From NCBI GenBank assembly GCA_964520865.1, contig CAZFOY010000020.1:1-56172 (forward strand): a stretch of DNA of 56,172 nucleotides. The letters run 5' to 3'. Shown here piece by piece: positions 1 through 7,764 of this stretch. Position 1 is the first letter of the stretch. Each line of letters begins with the position of its first letter. The stretch comes from CAVQCT01 sp964520865. Its GTDB lineage: Bacteria > Zixibacteria > MSB-5A5 > GN15 > FEB-12. A model generated the notes under the pieces. That model saw only the letters and a list, made by a program, of their open reading frames with translations. It was not told the origin of the DNA and ran no database searches. The position numbers and the translations under genes were made by a program.

Positions 1-782
1 TCCAATCTGAACGTATAGTGTCCGGGTCCGTAGACCAGGAATCCTTTGGTAATCGAGAACGACGAGAGGACGCTCCCGGTATTCGGCGTCTGAACCGGGC
101 CGACGAGCTGATAATCGTAATCGTTCTGCAATCCGCCGGCGGTCTGATCAATTTGAAACGCCATGAGATTGGGTTGTCCCGCCGCTGCCGAAAGGGAGTA
201 TTCACCACTGGCATGAACCATTACGAATCCGTAGGCGGGAACATCGATACCTATGGTGATGATATCACTCATATTAGCGAGAGCGGTATCCAGGTGAACA
301 GCACCAATACCGTACGTATACACCACGCCGGCTTCGTTGATGATCTTGGTAGTGTACAGGCTGCTGTCGGGAACGGTGCCTGCTTCATAGGCGTAGGCGA
401 CCGAGGTGAGTTTCGTACGCGGCGTCATCTCCGAGCCGCCGTTGACGGTCATGCCGAGATACAGATTGGTGTCGAGTACGAAAATCGAGTCGGGCAGCTC
501 CGTTTGTCCCGGCGCTCCCAGGTTGACGGTGAACAGACCGGACGATGCTGTAACCGACACCGATCCGCTCTCCCAGAGCTTGTGAGAAAGCGCAGTCGAC
601 GTCGGGTCGTTCCAGATGGCGAAATTCAAGTTGTAGCTGCCGTCGGCCACCGGACTCCCCCCGGAGTCAGTGAGTCTCCCCTGATAGGAAATCGTGTGAG
701 GCGGAGGCGGTGTGCTCGCAATCGAAATGGTCGCAAGACATAACAGTAAAATCCCCCACATCCCCGTTACACGGATACGCAT
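1..782 (-). CDS. Secreted SYQG-type protein, 3' end beyond the window (partial)
   Basis: The reading frame starts at the ATG at 782, preceded by AAGGAGAG, and runs off the window at base 1, so about 260 residues are visible and the C-terminus is missing. Residues 1-22 form a signal peptide with an Arg-rich start and a hydrophobic core, followed by a TPPPP stretch and a SYQGRLTDSGGSPVADGSY segment. A TPRTKLTSVAYAYEAGTV-like segment lies near residue 140. The protein is closely similar along its length to the product of the gene at 981-1961, so the two are a tandem duplication. The SYQG opening and the TPxxKLxxxPYA segment recur in secreted or surface proteins of FCB-group bacteria and tail-fibre-like proteins. 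No enzymatic motif is visible. The export call is firm; the function is unknown. Confidence 0.85.
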   Translation of the reverse strand, partial: MRIRVTGMWGILLLCLATISIASTPPPPHTISYQGRLTDSGGSPVADGSYNLNFAIWNDPTSTALSHKLWESGSVSVTASSGLFTVNLGAPGQTELPDSIFVLDTNLYLGMTVNGGSEMTPRTKLTSVAYAYEAGTVPDSSLYTTKIINEAGVVYTYGIGAVHLDTALANMSDIITIGIDVPAYGFVMVHASGEYSLSAAAGQPNLMAFQIDQTAGGLQNDYDYQLVGPVQTPNTGSVLSSFSITKGFLVYGPGHYTFRL

Positions 783-927
783 GATGCTCTCCTTCAAAGT
801 TGTTTGGATGTTATAGACCCAATATCTCTACTATCGTCCGCTTTTGCAAGGACTTTATTGGGCCGGATCAGGAGATGGAATGCCGCGTGTCCAGCGCAAT
901 CGGGACTCCTACAGAATCAAACAATGA

Positions 928-957
928 AGGCCGGCCTGTGCTCCGGCAAGCCGGCCT
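928..957 (-). terminator. Hairpin downstream of the secreted-protein gene at 981-1961
   Basis: AGGCCGGC (928-935) pairs with GCCGGCCT (950-957) in a perfect 8-bp GC-rich stem with a 14-nt loop. It lies 24 bases past the stop codon of the upstream minus-strand gene and ahead of the next minus-strand gene. There is no long U tract, so it may be a weak terminator or an mRNA-stabilising structure. Confidence 0.45.
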
Positions 958-980
958 ATCGGATTCTTTCAAATAGAACT

Positions 981-1961
981 TTACTTCCCCAGCTGCTGCA
1001 TCGAAGGCTGAAGCACCGCGTGCGTTTCCCGTACCGGGACCTGACCGTCTACGTAGGCTGTGTCAAGCGGATGTGACGAGTCCGTCGACTTAAGCAGGAG
1101 ACCGTAATAAGTCGGGAAGAAAGTAGCCGAGATATGAGGTGACCAGAAGTAGTTGTTGGCGTCATATTCGTTGCGCCCCTCAAGGCGGAACGTATAATGA
1201 CCGGCACCGTAGATCACATAACCCTTGGAGATAGAGAATGATCCATCAGCGTAGGCACTGTTCGGAGTATCCGAAGTTCCCAGTAGTTGGTAATCGGAAC
1301 CGTTCTCGGTACCACCGGCAGTTTGGTCGATTTGGTAGGAGAGAAAATTGGCGTTACCTGTGCCGGCTGATAAGGCGTATTCGCCACTCGCCCGTACCAT
1401 GATATAGCCTTGGGCCGGTGCATCGATACTGACAGTCACAACGTCGCTCAATGTGCTACTGGCCGTGGTCAGCGAAACCGCTCCGGCGCCGGCAGTATAA
1501 GTAAGCCCCGCTTCATCGGCTATCTTCGTCGACATAAGACTGCTGTCGGGCACCGTACCGGCTTCATACGCATACGCGACCGAAGTCAGCTTCGTGCGAG
1601 GTGTCATCTCCGCACCGCCGTTGACGGCCATGCCAAGATACAGGTTGCTGTCCAGTACGAATATCGAGTCGGGAAGCTCCGCCTGTCCCGGCGCACCCAG
1701 GTCGACAGTAAACAGACCGGACGAGGTGGTGACCGACACCGAGCCGCTCTCCCAGACCTTGTTGCTGAGCGAGGTCGCAGTCGGGTCGTTCCAGATGGCA
1801 AAATTCACGTTATAGCTTCCGTCGGCTACCGGACTTCCTCCGGAGTCGGTTAGTCTCCCCTGATACGAGATGGTTCGAGGCGGCGGCGGTGTAGCACCGA
1901 GCACTACCACTGCGAAACAAATCAGGACACAAGTCCACATCCCGATGGGACTGATACGCAT
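981..1961 (-). CDS. Secreted SYQG-type protein, paralogue of its downstream neighbour
   Basis: A 326-residue exported protein of unknown function. The ATG at 1961 is chosen over the longer frame to 2024 because AGAGGAG lies about 8 bases upstream and a proper signal peptide (MRISPIGMW, then a VVVLGA core) starts there. After the TPPPP linker come a SYQGRLTDSGGSP segment (about residues 29-41), a beta-rich N-terminal domain ending in a TPRTKLTSVAYAYEAG segment near residue 145, and a C-terminal beta-rich domain rich in Gly, Ser, Tyr and Asn (DQTAGG, SISKGYVIYGAGHYTFRLEG). There is no membrane anchor or sorting signal that I recognise. The neighbour at 1-782 is a close paralogue and the protein encoded at 26867-27808 is a more distant one. 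A surface or structural role is inference. Confidence 0.85.
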   Translation of the reverse strand: MRISPIGMWTCVLICFAVVVLGATPPPPRTISYQGRLTDSGGSPVADGSYNVNFAIWNDPTATSLSNKVWESGSVSVTTSSGLFTVDLGAPGQAELPDSIFVLDSNLYLGMAVNGGAEMTPRTKLTSVAYAYEAGTVPDSSLMSTKIADEAGLTYTAGAGAVSLTTASSTLSDVVTVSIDAPAQGYIMVRASGEYALSAGTGNANFLSYQIDQTAGGTENGSDYQLLGTSDTPNSAYADGSFSISKGYVIYGAGHYTFRLEGRNEYDANNYFWSPHISATFFPTYYGLLLKSTDSSHPLDTAYVDGQVPVRETHAVLQPSMQQLGK

Positions 1962-2160
1962 GACAAACTCCTCTGTTGTGAAACAAGTTGTATTGGTTCC
2001 GCCGCCTCTCTCACGGTCAGGCAAGACAAAGACGACGTCATATCGAATATTTCCGTATGAGCAATGGTCATTGCTGGAGTAAGGCTCCGGTTACGGCTCC
2101 GGTTCAGAATTGCAGGGTTGGGTATCCGTCCTTACTCTGCTGCGAGAGAGCCGGAAGTAG

Positions 2161-2208
2161 TGAGGTCGGCACACAAAATCGACCGTGGGCATAATTGGGC
2201 CGACCTCA
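2161..2208. repeat. Inverted repeat in the 1962-2321 intergenic region
   Basis: TGAGGTCGGC (2161-2170) is exactly repeated in inverse at 2199-2208, a 10-bp stem with a 28-nt loop. It lies between the end of the hydrogenase operon (2322) and the start of the secreted-protein gene (1961), both on the minus strand. It could terminate the operon or be a regulatory site. The rest of the 360-bp gap holds a short direct repeat (GGCTCCGGTT, around 2080-2105) and no convincing gene. Confidence 0.4.
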
Positions 2209-2321
2209 GAGAATACGCAAGAACATCGATATTCAGCAAATAATCTGAAGAAAAGGGCTGGCTCGGGTTCGCCGGTGAAGTTCTCGAGAAGACGGCGCGC
2301 GGAACAAATTTCTCCGGCCGG

Positions 2322-2633
2322 CTACGACTTCACACCAGGCCGGAAGGCAAAATCGGAGACTGACATGGAAGCAGGAACCGGGTACACTCCGGCGCCGGAA
2401 CAGAGCGGACAGGGGTTTCGATCGACCTGTCTGACCTCAATCAAACCTGTGCCGTGGCAGGCGTAACAAGTATTTTCGAGGGCATCGAAGCCTTTGCCGT
2501 CGCAGTACATACAGCGGTGTGAGTGATCGGGAGTAAGGCACCTGTTGTCGACCCATCCTAATCCCCGGCACTCCGGACAGACTTTCGGCTCTCCTTCAGG
2601 CGAGGGCGCCTTTCTGCTTTCGTGAGACATCAT
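2322..2633 (-). CDS. Small CxxCxGxG zinc-finger protein (DnaJ Cys-rich type, no J domain)
   Basis: A 103-residue protein with four CxxCxGxG-type motifs: C19-C22, C41-C44, C56-C59 and C75-C78, each followed by the expected glycines. This is the zinc-binding pattern of the DnaJ/Hsp40 cysteine-rich domain, but the protein lacks both the J domain and the substrate-binding domains. It has no signal peptide or membrane helix. GATGAGGTGA precedes the tandem ATG codons, and the gene overlaps the 3' end of the maturation protease gene by 38 bases, which makes it the last gene of the hydrogenase operon. Zinc binding is well supported by the motifs. A role in assembly or metal delivery for the hydrogenase complex is inferred only from position. 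Confidence 0.8.
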   Translation of the reverse strand: MMSHESRKAPSPEGEPKVCPECRGLGWVDNRCLTPDHSHRCMYCDGKGFDALENTCYACHGTGLIEVRQVDRNPCPLCSGAGVYPVPASMSVSDFAFRPGVKS

Positions 2634-3105
2634 TCACCTCATCGGTTTTGTCTTGAATCCATTGCTCGACCATCGAAACAGCGTCGTCCACGGCCGCTTT
2701 CACAGGTGCTGTCATTTCTTCTGAAAGCGTCTGAACGTCCGATGCCTCAACTGCCAATATGTCGATAATATCGGGCATGCGCTGACCGAGGATCTCGCCG
2801 AACTTGAGCGCGGTCGGAAGACTTATCTGATGACTTGACACCAGGGCGCGGCTGGGCGTCCAGTATCCGCGCGGATAGAAATGGAGTTCTCCCGGCCGAA
2901 CCTTGCCGGTCACGACGGTATCGACTATGAGGACCGACCTTCTTCCCTGAAGCAAATCGATCAGGGCGAATCCGGCAACTGCCGCTGTTTCGACGTCGGC
3001 CTGTCGGTCCGCGTCTCTGCTGCGTAACATCTCGCCGACCCGAAACCCGAAAGCATCGTCCGACAAGACGTCGTTGCCAAGGCACAGGACCAGTAATGGT
3101 TTCAC
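2596..3105 (-). CDS. [NiFe] hydrogenase maturation protease (peptidase family M52, HycI/HyaD type)
   Basis: A 169-residue cytoplasmic endopeptidase that removes the C-terminal tail of the hydrogenase large subunit once nickel has been inserted. The family signature GNDVLSDDAFG is at residues 10-20. Metal-binding residues fall where expected, at Asp16, Asp62 (in VDTV) and His92 (in SSHQ). Length is typical. Its ATG overlaps the stop of the large-subunit gene by 4 bases (ATGA), so it is translationally coupled to its presumed substrate, whose 28-residue tail after DPCFGCATH fits as the cleaved peptide. The C-terminal 20 residues are charged and unlike the family core. Specificity for the neighbouring large subunit is inferred from position; the family call is firm. 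Confidence 0.93.
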   Translation of the reverse strand: MKPLLVLCLGNDVLSDDAFGFRVGEMLRSRDADRQADVETAAVAGFALIDLLQGRRSVLIVDTVVTGKVRPGELHFYPRGYWTPSRALVSSHQISLPTALKFGEILGQRMPDIIDILAVEASDVQTLSEEMTAPVKAAVDDAVSMVEQWIQDKTDEVNDVSRKQKGALA

Positions 3106-4586
3106 CCGTCCCTCCGCACCGAATCGATTACCTCGCCGGTAGCGGAGTCATGGATGTAAAGGATCAGCGGCATCGAGCCGGGAAGTGAATGAGTGGCACA
3201 CCCGAAGCAGGGGTCGTACGCCCGGAAGGCCATTTCTATTCGATTGAGCATGCCGTCGGTGATCGTCGTTCCCTTCTTGATCACCCCTTCAGCTGCCCGT
3301 TTGATCGACATGGTGATCGGAGCGTTGTTATTCGTCGTTCCCACGATCAGATTGGCTTCGGTGATAATTCCCTTGTCGTCGGTCTTGTAGTGGTGCGTTA
3401 GAGTGCCGCGCGGCGCCTCGACTATCCCTACCCCTTCGCCTACAATCCCGGTCGGCGGGTCGAAGATCTTATCCGAACTGATCTCTTCATCCTTCGCCTG
3501 CTCGAGAACAGCTTCGCATGCGAAAACCAGTTCGACTACCCGTGCCCAATGGGTCGCCAGCGTCGCGTGTACGGGCGTCTTGCCGGATCTGTCGCCGGTC
3601 AGAGTTTCGTAGAACCGCTCGTATTCCGCCTGGGCAAGCGGCGTAGCCATGCCGTCGGATACGTTAAGGCGACTCAGAGGCGTTGCTTTGTAGACTCCGG
3701 AGTTCATTCCGTCGACAAATCCGTTCCACCCGACTTTCTTGAGGAACGGGTACTTGAGATAGCTGTAAGGTTCCACGTGTTCGGCCACATACTCAAGATA
3801 ATCCTTCGGTTCGTATTTTGCGTGTTCGGAACCATCGGGACCGGTGACGCGCACCAGACCATCGTAGAACGTGACTTTGTCGTTGGCATCAACAAGCCCC
3901 ATATTGTAGGTCTTGTGGCTGTAGATGTCACCGACAATGAGATCGACGTACGCCTGGTTGGCGAGGACGACATCGTTGAGCACCTGAATCGTGAACTTGG
4001 CAAACTCGACCATTTCTTCGCCAATCTTGATCATCTCCTGCTGCTCTTCCTTAGATATCCGTTTGGACATTCCTCCCGGAAGCGCCGTGACCGGATGAAC
4101 CTTTTTCCCGCCGATGATCTCGATAATTCGTTGTCCCCGAGCCCGCTGCGCGATCACCTTCTTACCGGCGTCGATACCGACTTTAGCGATCACGCCGAGG
4201 ATATTCCGCTCTGCCGGCGGTGCATCCGGACCACAAACGAAATCAGGTCCGCCGAGGGCATAGAAATGGGTCGTGTGATCGCCCGCGTAGAAACCGTTGT
4301 AGACCAACTCGCGAAGCTTCCTGGCCGCCGATGGTATCGTCACTCCGTACACGGCGTCCGCCGCCTTGGCCGCTGCCATGTGGTGTGCGTCGGGGCAAAC
4401 GCCGCAGATTCTCGTGGTGATACGGCACATTTCTTCGACCGGTCGGCCGACACAGAATTTCTCGAAACCCCGTAACTCCGGAACCTGGAAATAGCAGTTC
4501 GCGAGGGAACCATCGTCGTTGACAAAAAGATGTATTTTGCCGTGGCCCTCGAGGCGCGTGATCGGATCTATCAGGATCTGTTTCAT
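3102..4586 (-). CDS. mvhA: [NiFe] hydrogenase large subunit, group 3c (MvhA-like)
   Basis: A 494-residue catalytic subunit carrying the NiFe(CN)2CO site. The N-terminal ligand motif RICGVCPDAHH has Cys61 and Cys64, and the C-terminal motif DPCFGCATH has Cys460 and Cys463, so all four Ni/Fe cysteines are present. A 28-residue tail after His466 is the presumed maturation peptide. The conserved opening DPITRLEGHGKI supports the ATG at 4586, which overlaps the small-subunit stop by 4 bases; an upstream extension to 4859 would lie inside the small-subunit gene. There is no Tat signal or membrane anchor. With MvhG and MvhD neighbours this is a cytosolic, bidirectional-type hydrogenase, not a membrane uptake enzyme. 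Cysteine rather than selenocysteine is encoded at the Ni ligands. Confidence 0.96.
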   Translation of the reverse strand: MKQILIDPITRLEGHGKIHLFVNDDGSLANCYFQVPELRGFEKFCVGRPVEEMCRITTRICGVCPDAHHMAAAKAADAVYGVTIPSAARKLRELVYNGFYAGDHTTHFYALGGPDFVCGPDAPPAERNILGVIAKVGIDAGKKVIAQRARGQRIIEIIGGKKVHPVTALPGGMSKRISKEEQQEMIKIGEEMVEFAKFTIQVLNDVVLANQAYVDLIVGDIYSHKTYNMGLVDANDKVTFYDGLVRVTGPDGSEHAKYEPKDYLEYVAEHVEPYSYLKYPFLKKVGWNGFVDGMNSGVYKATPLSRLNVSDGMATPLAQAEYERFYETLTGDRSGKTPVHATLATHWARVVELVFACEAVLEQAKDEEISSDKIFDPPTGIVGEGVGIVEAPRGTLTHHYKTDDKGIITEANLIVGTTNNNAPITMSIKRAAEGVIKKGTTITDGMLNRIEMAFRAYDPCFGCATHSLPGSMPLILYIHDSATGEVIDSVRRDG

Positions 4587-5554
4587 GACTGTACCCTCCG
4601 CATCATCGATGCCGGCAGGCTGAAGCGATAGAGCGTCCCGAGCGGATCGGCAATCGTATCGATTATGCTGTTGATTTCTTCCGGGTCGGTCGAATCGATA
4701 ACACTGGCCAGCGCCGAGATCATCTTCGCTCCCTGGTCCCGCACGTTGGCGGGCAGGCCGTAGCATCCTCTGCAAGGAACGCCGGCCGAAGCGCATTTGG
4801 CGCCGCATCCGGCACGGGTCGCCGGACCGAGGCAGACAATCCCCTGTTCCAGCAAACAAAGATCAGGATCTATCCTGACCTCGTGTGGGCGGTAAAAGTG
4901 CTTGATCTTCTTTACATTCTTCTCTCTCGTACATTCGTCGCAACAGGTTTTGTCGGTCGCACCAAGGACAGTACCCTTGGGCGGAAGCGGCTTGCCGTTC
5001 TTGAGAATGTCGATTACCGCTTCTACCACCGCCGCGATCTGATTCGACTGCGGCGGGCAACCGGGAATGATGTAGTCAACATCGACTACCTGCGGGAGAG
5101 TTCGCACCGTGTTCCAGAGAAACGGTATACGCAGTTCCCCTTCCGGCACCTGAACTTCCGTCTGCGGAACGGTCGTGTTGCCGTTTTGAAGTGACGGCGA
5201 TTTCTTGTACACGTAGTCGAGGATTTCTTCTTTAGACGTCAGGTTGGCCAATCCCGGAATGCACCCTTCCGAAGCACAGCTTCCGAATGCACACAGCACG
5301 ACCGATTTAGCACGCAGCAGTTTTGCCAGTTCGTAATTCTCGTCGCTTCGAATGGCGCCGTTGAACAAGGTCAGGGTGATGGATTTGTCCTCCATCTTCC
5401 GGATGTCCTCGTACTTGGTATCGAGGGCACACGGCCAAAAGATGGGATCGAAAAAGTCGGCCACCGCCAGGATTTTCTCTTCGATATCAAGAATGGCGAT
5501 ATCGCAGCCGCCACACGACGCCGCCCAGTATACTGCAAGTTTTGGTTTCGCCAT
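4583..5554 (-). CDS. mvhG: [NiFe] hydrogenase small subunit, group 3c (MvhG-like)
   Basis: A 323-residue electron-transfer subunit of the hydrogenase. The proximal [4Fe-4S] site shows as CGGC (Cys14, Cys17), GSCASEGC (about residues 91-98) and PGCPP (about 165-169). A C-terminal cysteine-rich domain (CCDEC near residue 207, then CLLEQGIVCLGPATRAGCGAKC and CRGCYG) can hold further [4Fe-4S] clusters. It lacks the Tat signal of respiratory small subunits and matches the length and layout of the F420-non-reducing MvhG/VhuG family. The stop overlaps the large-subunit start by 4 bases, and 6 bases separate its start from the mvhD stop. It passes electrons from the NiFe site to MvhD and so to HdrA. 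Confidence 0.95.
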   Translation of the reverse strand: MAKPKLAVYWAASCGGCDIAILDIEEKILAVADFFDPIFWPCALDTKYEDIRKMEDKSITLTLFNGAIRSDENYELAKLLRAKSVVLCAFGSCASEGCIPGLANLTSKEEILDYVYKKSPSLQNGNTTVPQTEVQVPEGELRIPFLWNTVRTLPQVVDVDYIIPGCPPQSNQIAAVVEAVIDILKNGKPLPPKGTVLGATDKTCCDECTREKNVKKIKHFYRPHEVRIDPDLCLLEQGIVCLGPATRAGCGAKCASAGVPCRGCYGLPANVRDQGAKMISALASVIDSTDPEEINSIIDTIADPLGTLYRFSLPASMMRRVQS

Positions 5555-5560
5555 ATTCTG

Positions 5561-6001
5561 TTACTCCCTGTTCGCCACTTCCGGTTGGAACGCCCAGTCC
5601 TTCATCTCGAACGGTCCGAGCGCTCGGATCTGTTCGGTGAATTCGCCGACAACTTCCTGGAAGCGGACCCCTTCGGATGCCGAGACCCACTCAAGGCGGA
5701 GCCGTCGTTTATCGATTCCCATGTTTTCGAGTACTTTCAAAGTAAGCGGTACCCGGCGCATGCATTTGTAGTTCCCCTCAACATAGTGACAGTCGCCGGG
5801 ATGACAGCCGCAGATCAGGACGCCGTCGGCGCCTTTCTGGAATGCGTCGAGCACGAACCCCGGATCGACCCGTCCGCTGCACATAACACGGATGCTCAGG
5901 ATATTCGGAGGATATTTCAGCCGAGCCGTACCGGCAAGATCAGCCCCGGTGTAGCTGCACCAATTGCACAGGAAGCCTATTATTTTCGGTTCAAAGCTCA
6001 T
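5561..6001 (-). CDS. mvhD: Hydrogenase-HdrA linker iron-sulfur protein MvhD
   Basis: A 146-residue member of the MvhD/FlpD family, the [2Fe-2S] protein that bridges a hydrogenase or formate dehydrogenase to HdrA. Conserved cysteines appear in CNWCSYTGADLAG (from residue 12), in VMCSGRV, in ICGCHPGDCHY and in KCMRRV. Length is the usual one for the stand-alone family. The start overlaps the stop of the NuoG-HdrA fusion gene by 4 bases, placing it directly beside the polypeptide that carries the HdrA C-terminal ferredoxin, the part MvhD contacts in methanogen complexes. The family call is firm; the exact electron path in this hybrid complex is inference. Confidence 0.95.
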   Translation of the reverse strand: MSFEPKIIGFLCNWCSYTGADLAGTARLKYPPNILSIRVMCSGRVDPGFVLDAFQKGADGVLICGCHPGDCHYVEGNYKCMRRVPLTLKVLENMGIDKRRLRLEWVSASEGVRFQEVVGEFTEQIRALGPFEMKDWAFQPEVANRE

Positions 6002-7755
6002 ATCAGCATCCCCTCGATTTGAGCGTAGATTTGTTCATCGGTAAAGTGGCGGGCCACGATTGCGCCGGCCGGGCAAGCCGCCACACATGTGCCACACGCC
6101 TTGCAGAGCGCGGCGTTGACGACGCTGATTTTCTTATCAGCATCGAAATCGATCGCATTATACGGACACAGTTCGTTGCACACTCGGCACCCGCCGCAGT
6201 ATTCTTCCTGAATGACAGCATACGCCGCATCCATCAGAATCTCTCCCTGACAGAGGAGCTTCAGGGCATGCGATGCCGCGGCACCTCCCTGGGCTACCGT
6301 ATCAGGTATGTCTTTCGGACTCTGGCACGCCCCGGCGAGGAAGACGCCATCGGTGGTCGTCGATACGGGGCCGAGTTTCGGATGCGCCTCGATAAACCAG
6401 CCGTCGGCACCAACCGAGATGTTGAACTTGCGCGCCATCTCCTTCGCATCCTTCCGGGCCTCGAGGGCGGTGCAGAGAATAACCATATCGACCGGGATTT
6501 CACGGAATTTGCCTATCAGCGTATCCTCACAGAGAACGAGCAGCTTCCCTTCGTCGCCCCGGCGATATCCCGACGGGACGATTTCCGCCGCTTTCCCGCG
6601 AATGACGTTCACGTCTTCGTCAAGGATGCGCTGGTAGAACTCCTCGTATCCCTTTCCAAAGCTCCGGATGTCGATATATAACTGGTAGACCTCGGCCGAA
6701 GTCTTTTCTTTGACCAGATGCGAGAATTTGAAAGCGTACATGCAACACACCCGGCTGCAGTACTTATGATGATTCTGGTCTCGGCTACCGATACAGTGAA
6801 GGATTGCGATCGCGCGCGGTTCTTCGCCGTTTTCGAGAAGAATCTTCCCACCGGTCGGACCGGCGGCATTGTTCATCATCTCGAATTCTTCCGCCGAGAT
6901 TACGTTCGGGTATTTGCCGTAACCGTACTGCTTCATCGGCGTAGGATCGAAGCTGTCGAATCCCGTTGCCATGACAACCGCTCCGACATCGAATTCTTCG
7001 AACTGATCCTGATCGTCGTAATGGATGCACTCTTTCGGACAGACTTTCGAACAGACTTTACACTCACCGGTGTTGAAGTGAATGCACTTTTCCGGGTCTA
7101 TGAACGGAACGTTCGGCACCGCCTGCCGAAACGGAAGCGAAATCGCTGAATTCGGTCCGAGAGAGATCTCATGATGGACGATCGACCGGCCGCGTATTTC
7201 CTCCAGTTTGATATGTCCGGTCGGACAAACGCTGGCGCAGGCCCCGCACAGGATGCAGTCATCGCTGCCACCATCGAACGGCGTGGCTACTCTACGGTGT
7301 ATTCCCCTCTCCCCGAACGCGAGAGCATGTGCGCCGACAACTTCATCACATACCCGGACACACAGACCGCAAAGAATACAGGTATCTTCACCAACGCCCC
7401 AGCGGGGCCTGTCAATGCCGAGTTGGTCTGCCAGTTGCTGCAGCACCGGAACGGGTGCACATCGGCTCATTAGCATCTCGAGATTGGCTCTCCGGGCATT
7501 CAGTACCCGAGGGGTCGTGGTCAGGATTTCGAGGCCGTCCCAGACCGGATAGTTACAGGCCGTTACGATCTTGCTCCACCCTTTGCTGTCACGAGCCTCC
7601 ACCGCACAGATTCGACAGGCCGCATACGGTGTCATATACGGGTAGTGGCAGAGGGTCGGGATGTACAGCCCGAGGGACCGAGCTCCCTCCAGAACGAACG
7701 CCCCTTCTTCCATCTCTATCGGATGTCCGTCGATCTTTATGCTTACTTTGGCCAT
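5998..7755 (-). CDS. NuoG-like N-terminus fused to the C-terminal half of HdrA
   Basis: A 585-residue iron-sulfur flavoprotein fusion. Residues 1-80 are a [2Fe-2S] domain (Cys36, Cys47, Cys50, Cys67) as in NuoG/HydA. Residues about 120-185 are a two-cluster ferredoxin (CILCGLCVRVC, CILCGACASVCP). The His-Cys3 [4Fe-4S] motif that normally lies between them is missing: the region reads SRCAPVPVLQQL. From about residue 210 the protein matches HdrA from the middle of its inserted ferredoxin onward (CKVCSKVCP), through the FAD domain (VMATGFDSFDP, GVFLAGACQSPKDIPDT) to the C-terminal ferredoxin (CGGCRVCNELCP, CKACGTCVAACP). The N-terminal HdrA half is encoded separately at 10283-11257. It starts 9 bases after the nuoF stop. 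It should link the NAD(H)-side modules to HdrA/MvhD. Confidence 0.93.
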   Translation of the reverse strand: MAKVSIKIDGHPIEMEEGAFVLEGARSLGLYIPTLCHYPYMTPYAACRICAVEARDSKGWSKIVTACNYPVWDGLEILTTTPRVLNARRANLEMLMSRCAPVPVLQQLADQLGIDRPRWGVGEDTCILCGLCVRVCDEVVGAHALAFGERGIHRRVATPFDGGSDDCILCGACASVCPTGHIKLEEIRGRSIVHHEISLGPNSAISLPFRQAVPNVPFIDPEKCIHFNTGECKVCSKVCPKECIHYDDQDQFEEFDVGAVVMATGFDSFDPTPMKQYGYGKYPNVISAEEFEMMNNAAGPTGGKILLENGEEPRAIAILHCIGSRDQNHHKYCSRVCCMYAFKFSHLVKEKTSAEVYQLYIDIRSFGKGYEEFYQRILDEDVNVIRGKAAEIVPSGYRRGDEGKLLVLCEDTLIGKFREIPVDMVILCTALEARKDAKEMARKFNISVGADGWFIEAHPKLGPVSTTTDGVFLAGACQSPKDIPDTVAQGGAAASHALKLLCQGEILMDAAYAVIQEEYCGGCRVCNELCPYNAIDFDADKKISVVNAALCKACGTCVAACPAGAIVARHFTDEQIYAQIEGMLI

Positions 7756-7764
7756 AAGTTCCTC

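Noticed and set aside
18..743. 241-codon open frame on the plus strand
   Set aside because: It is antisense to the secreted-protein gene that has a ribosome binding site and signal peptide; its composition is low-complexity Arg/Gly/Val typical of an antisense frame.
3549..4475. 308-codon open frame on the plus strand
   Set aside because: It lies fully antisense to the hydrogenase large-subunit gene and resembles no protein family.
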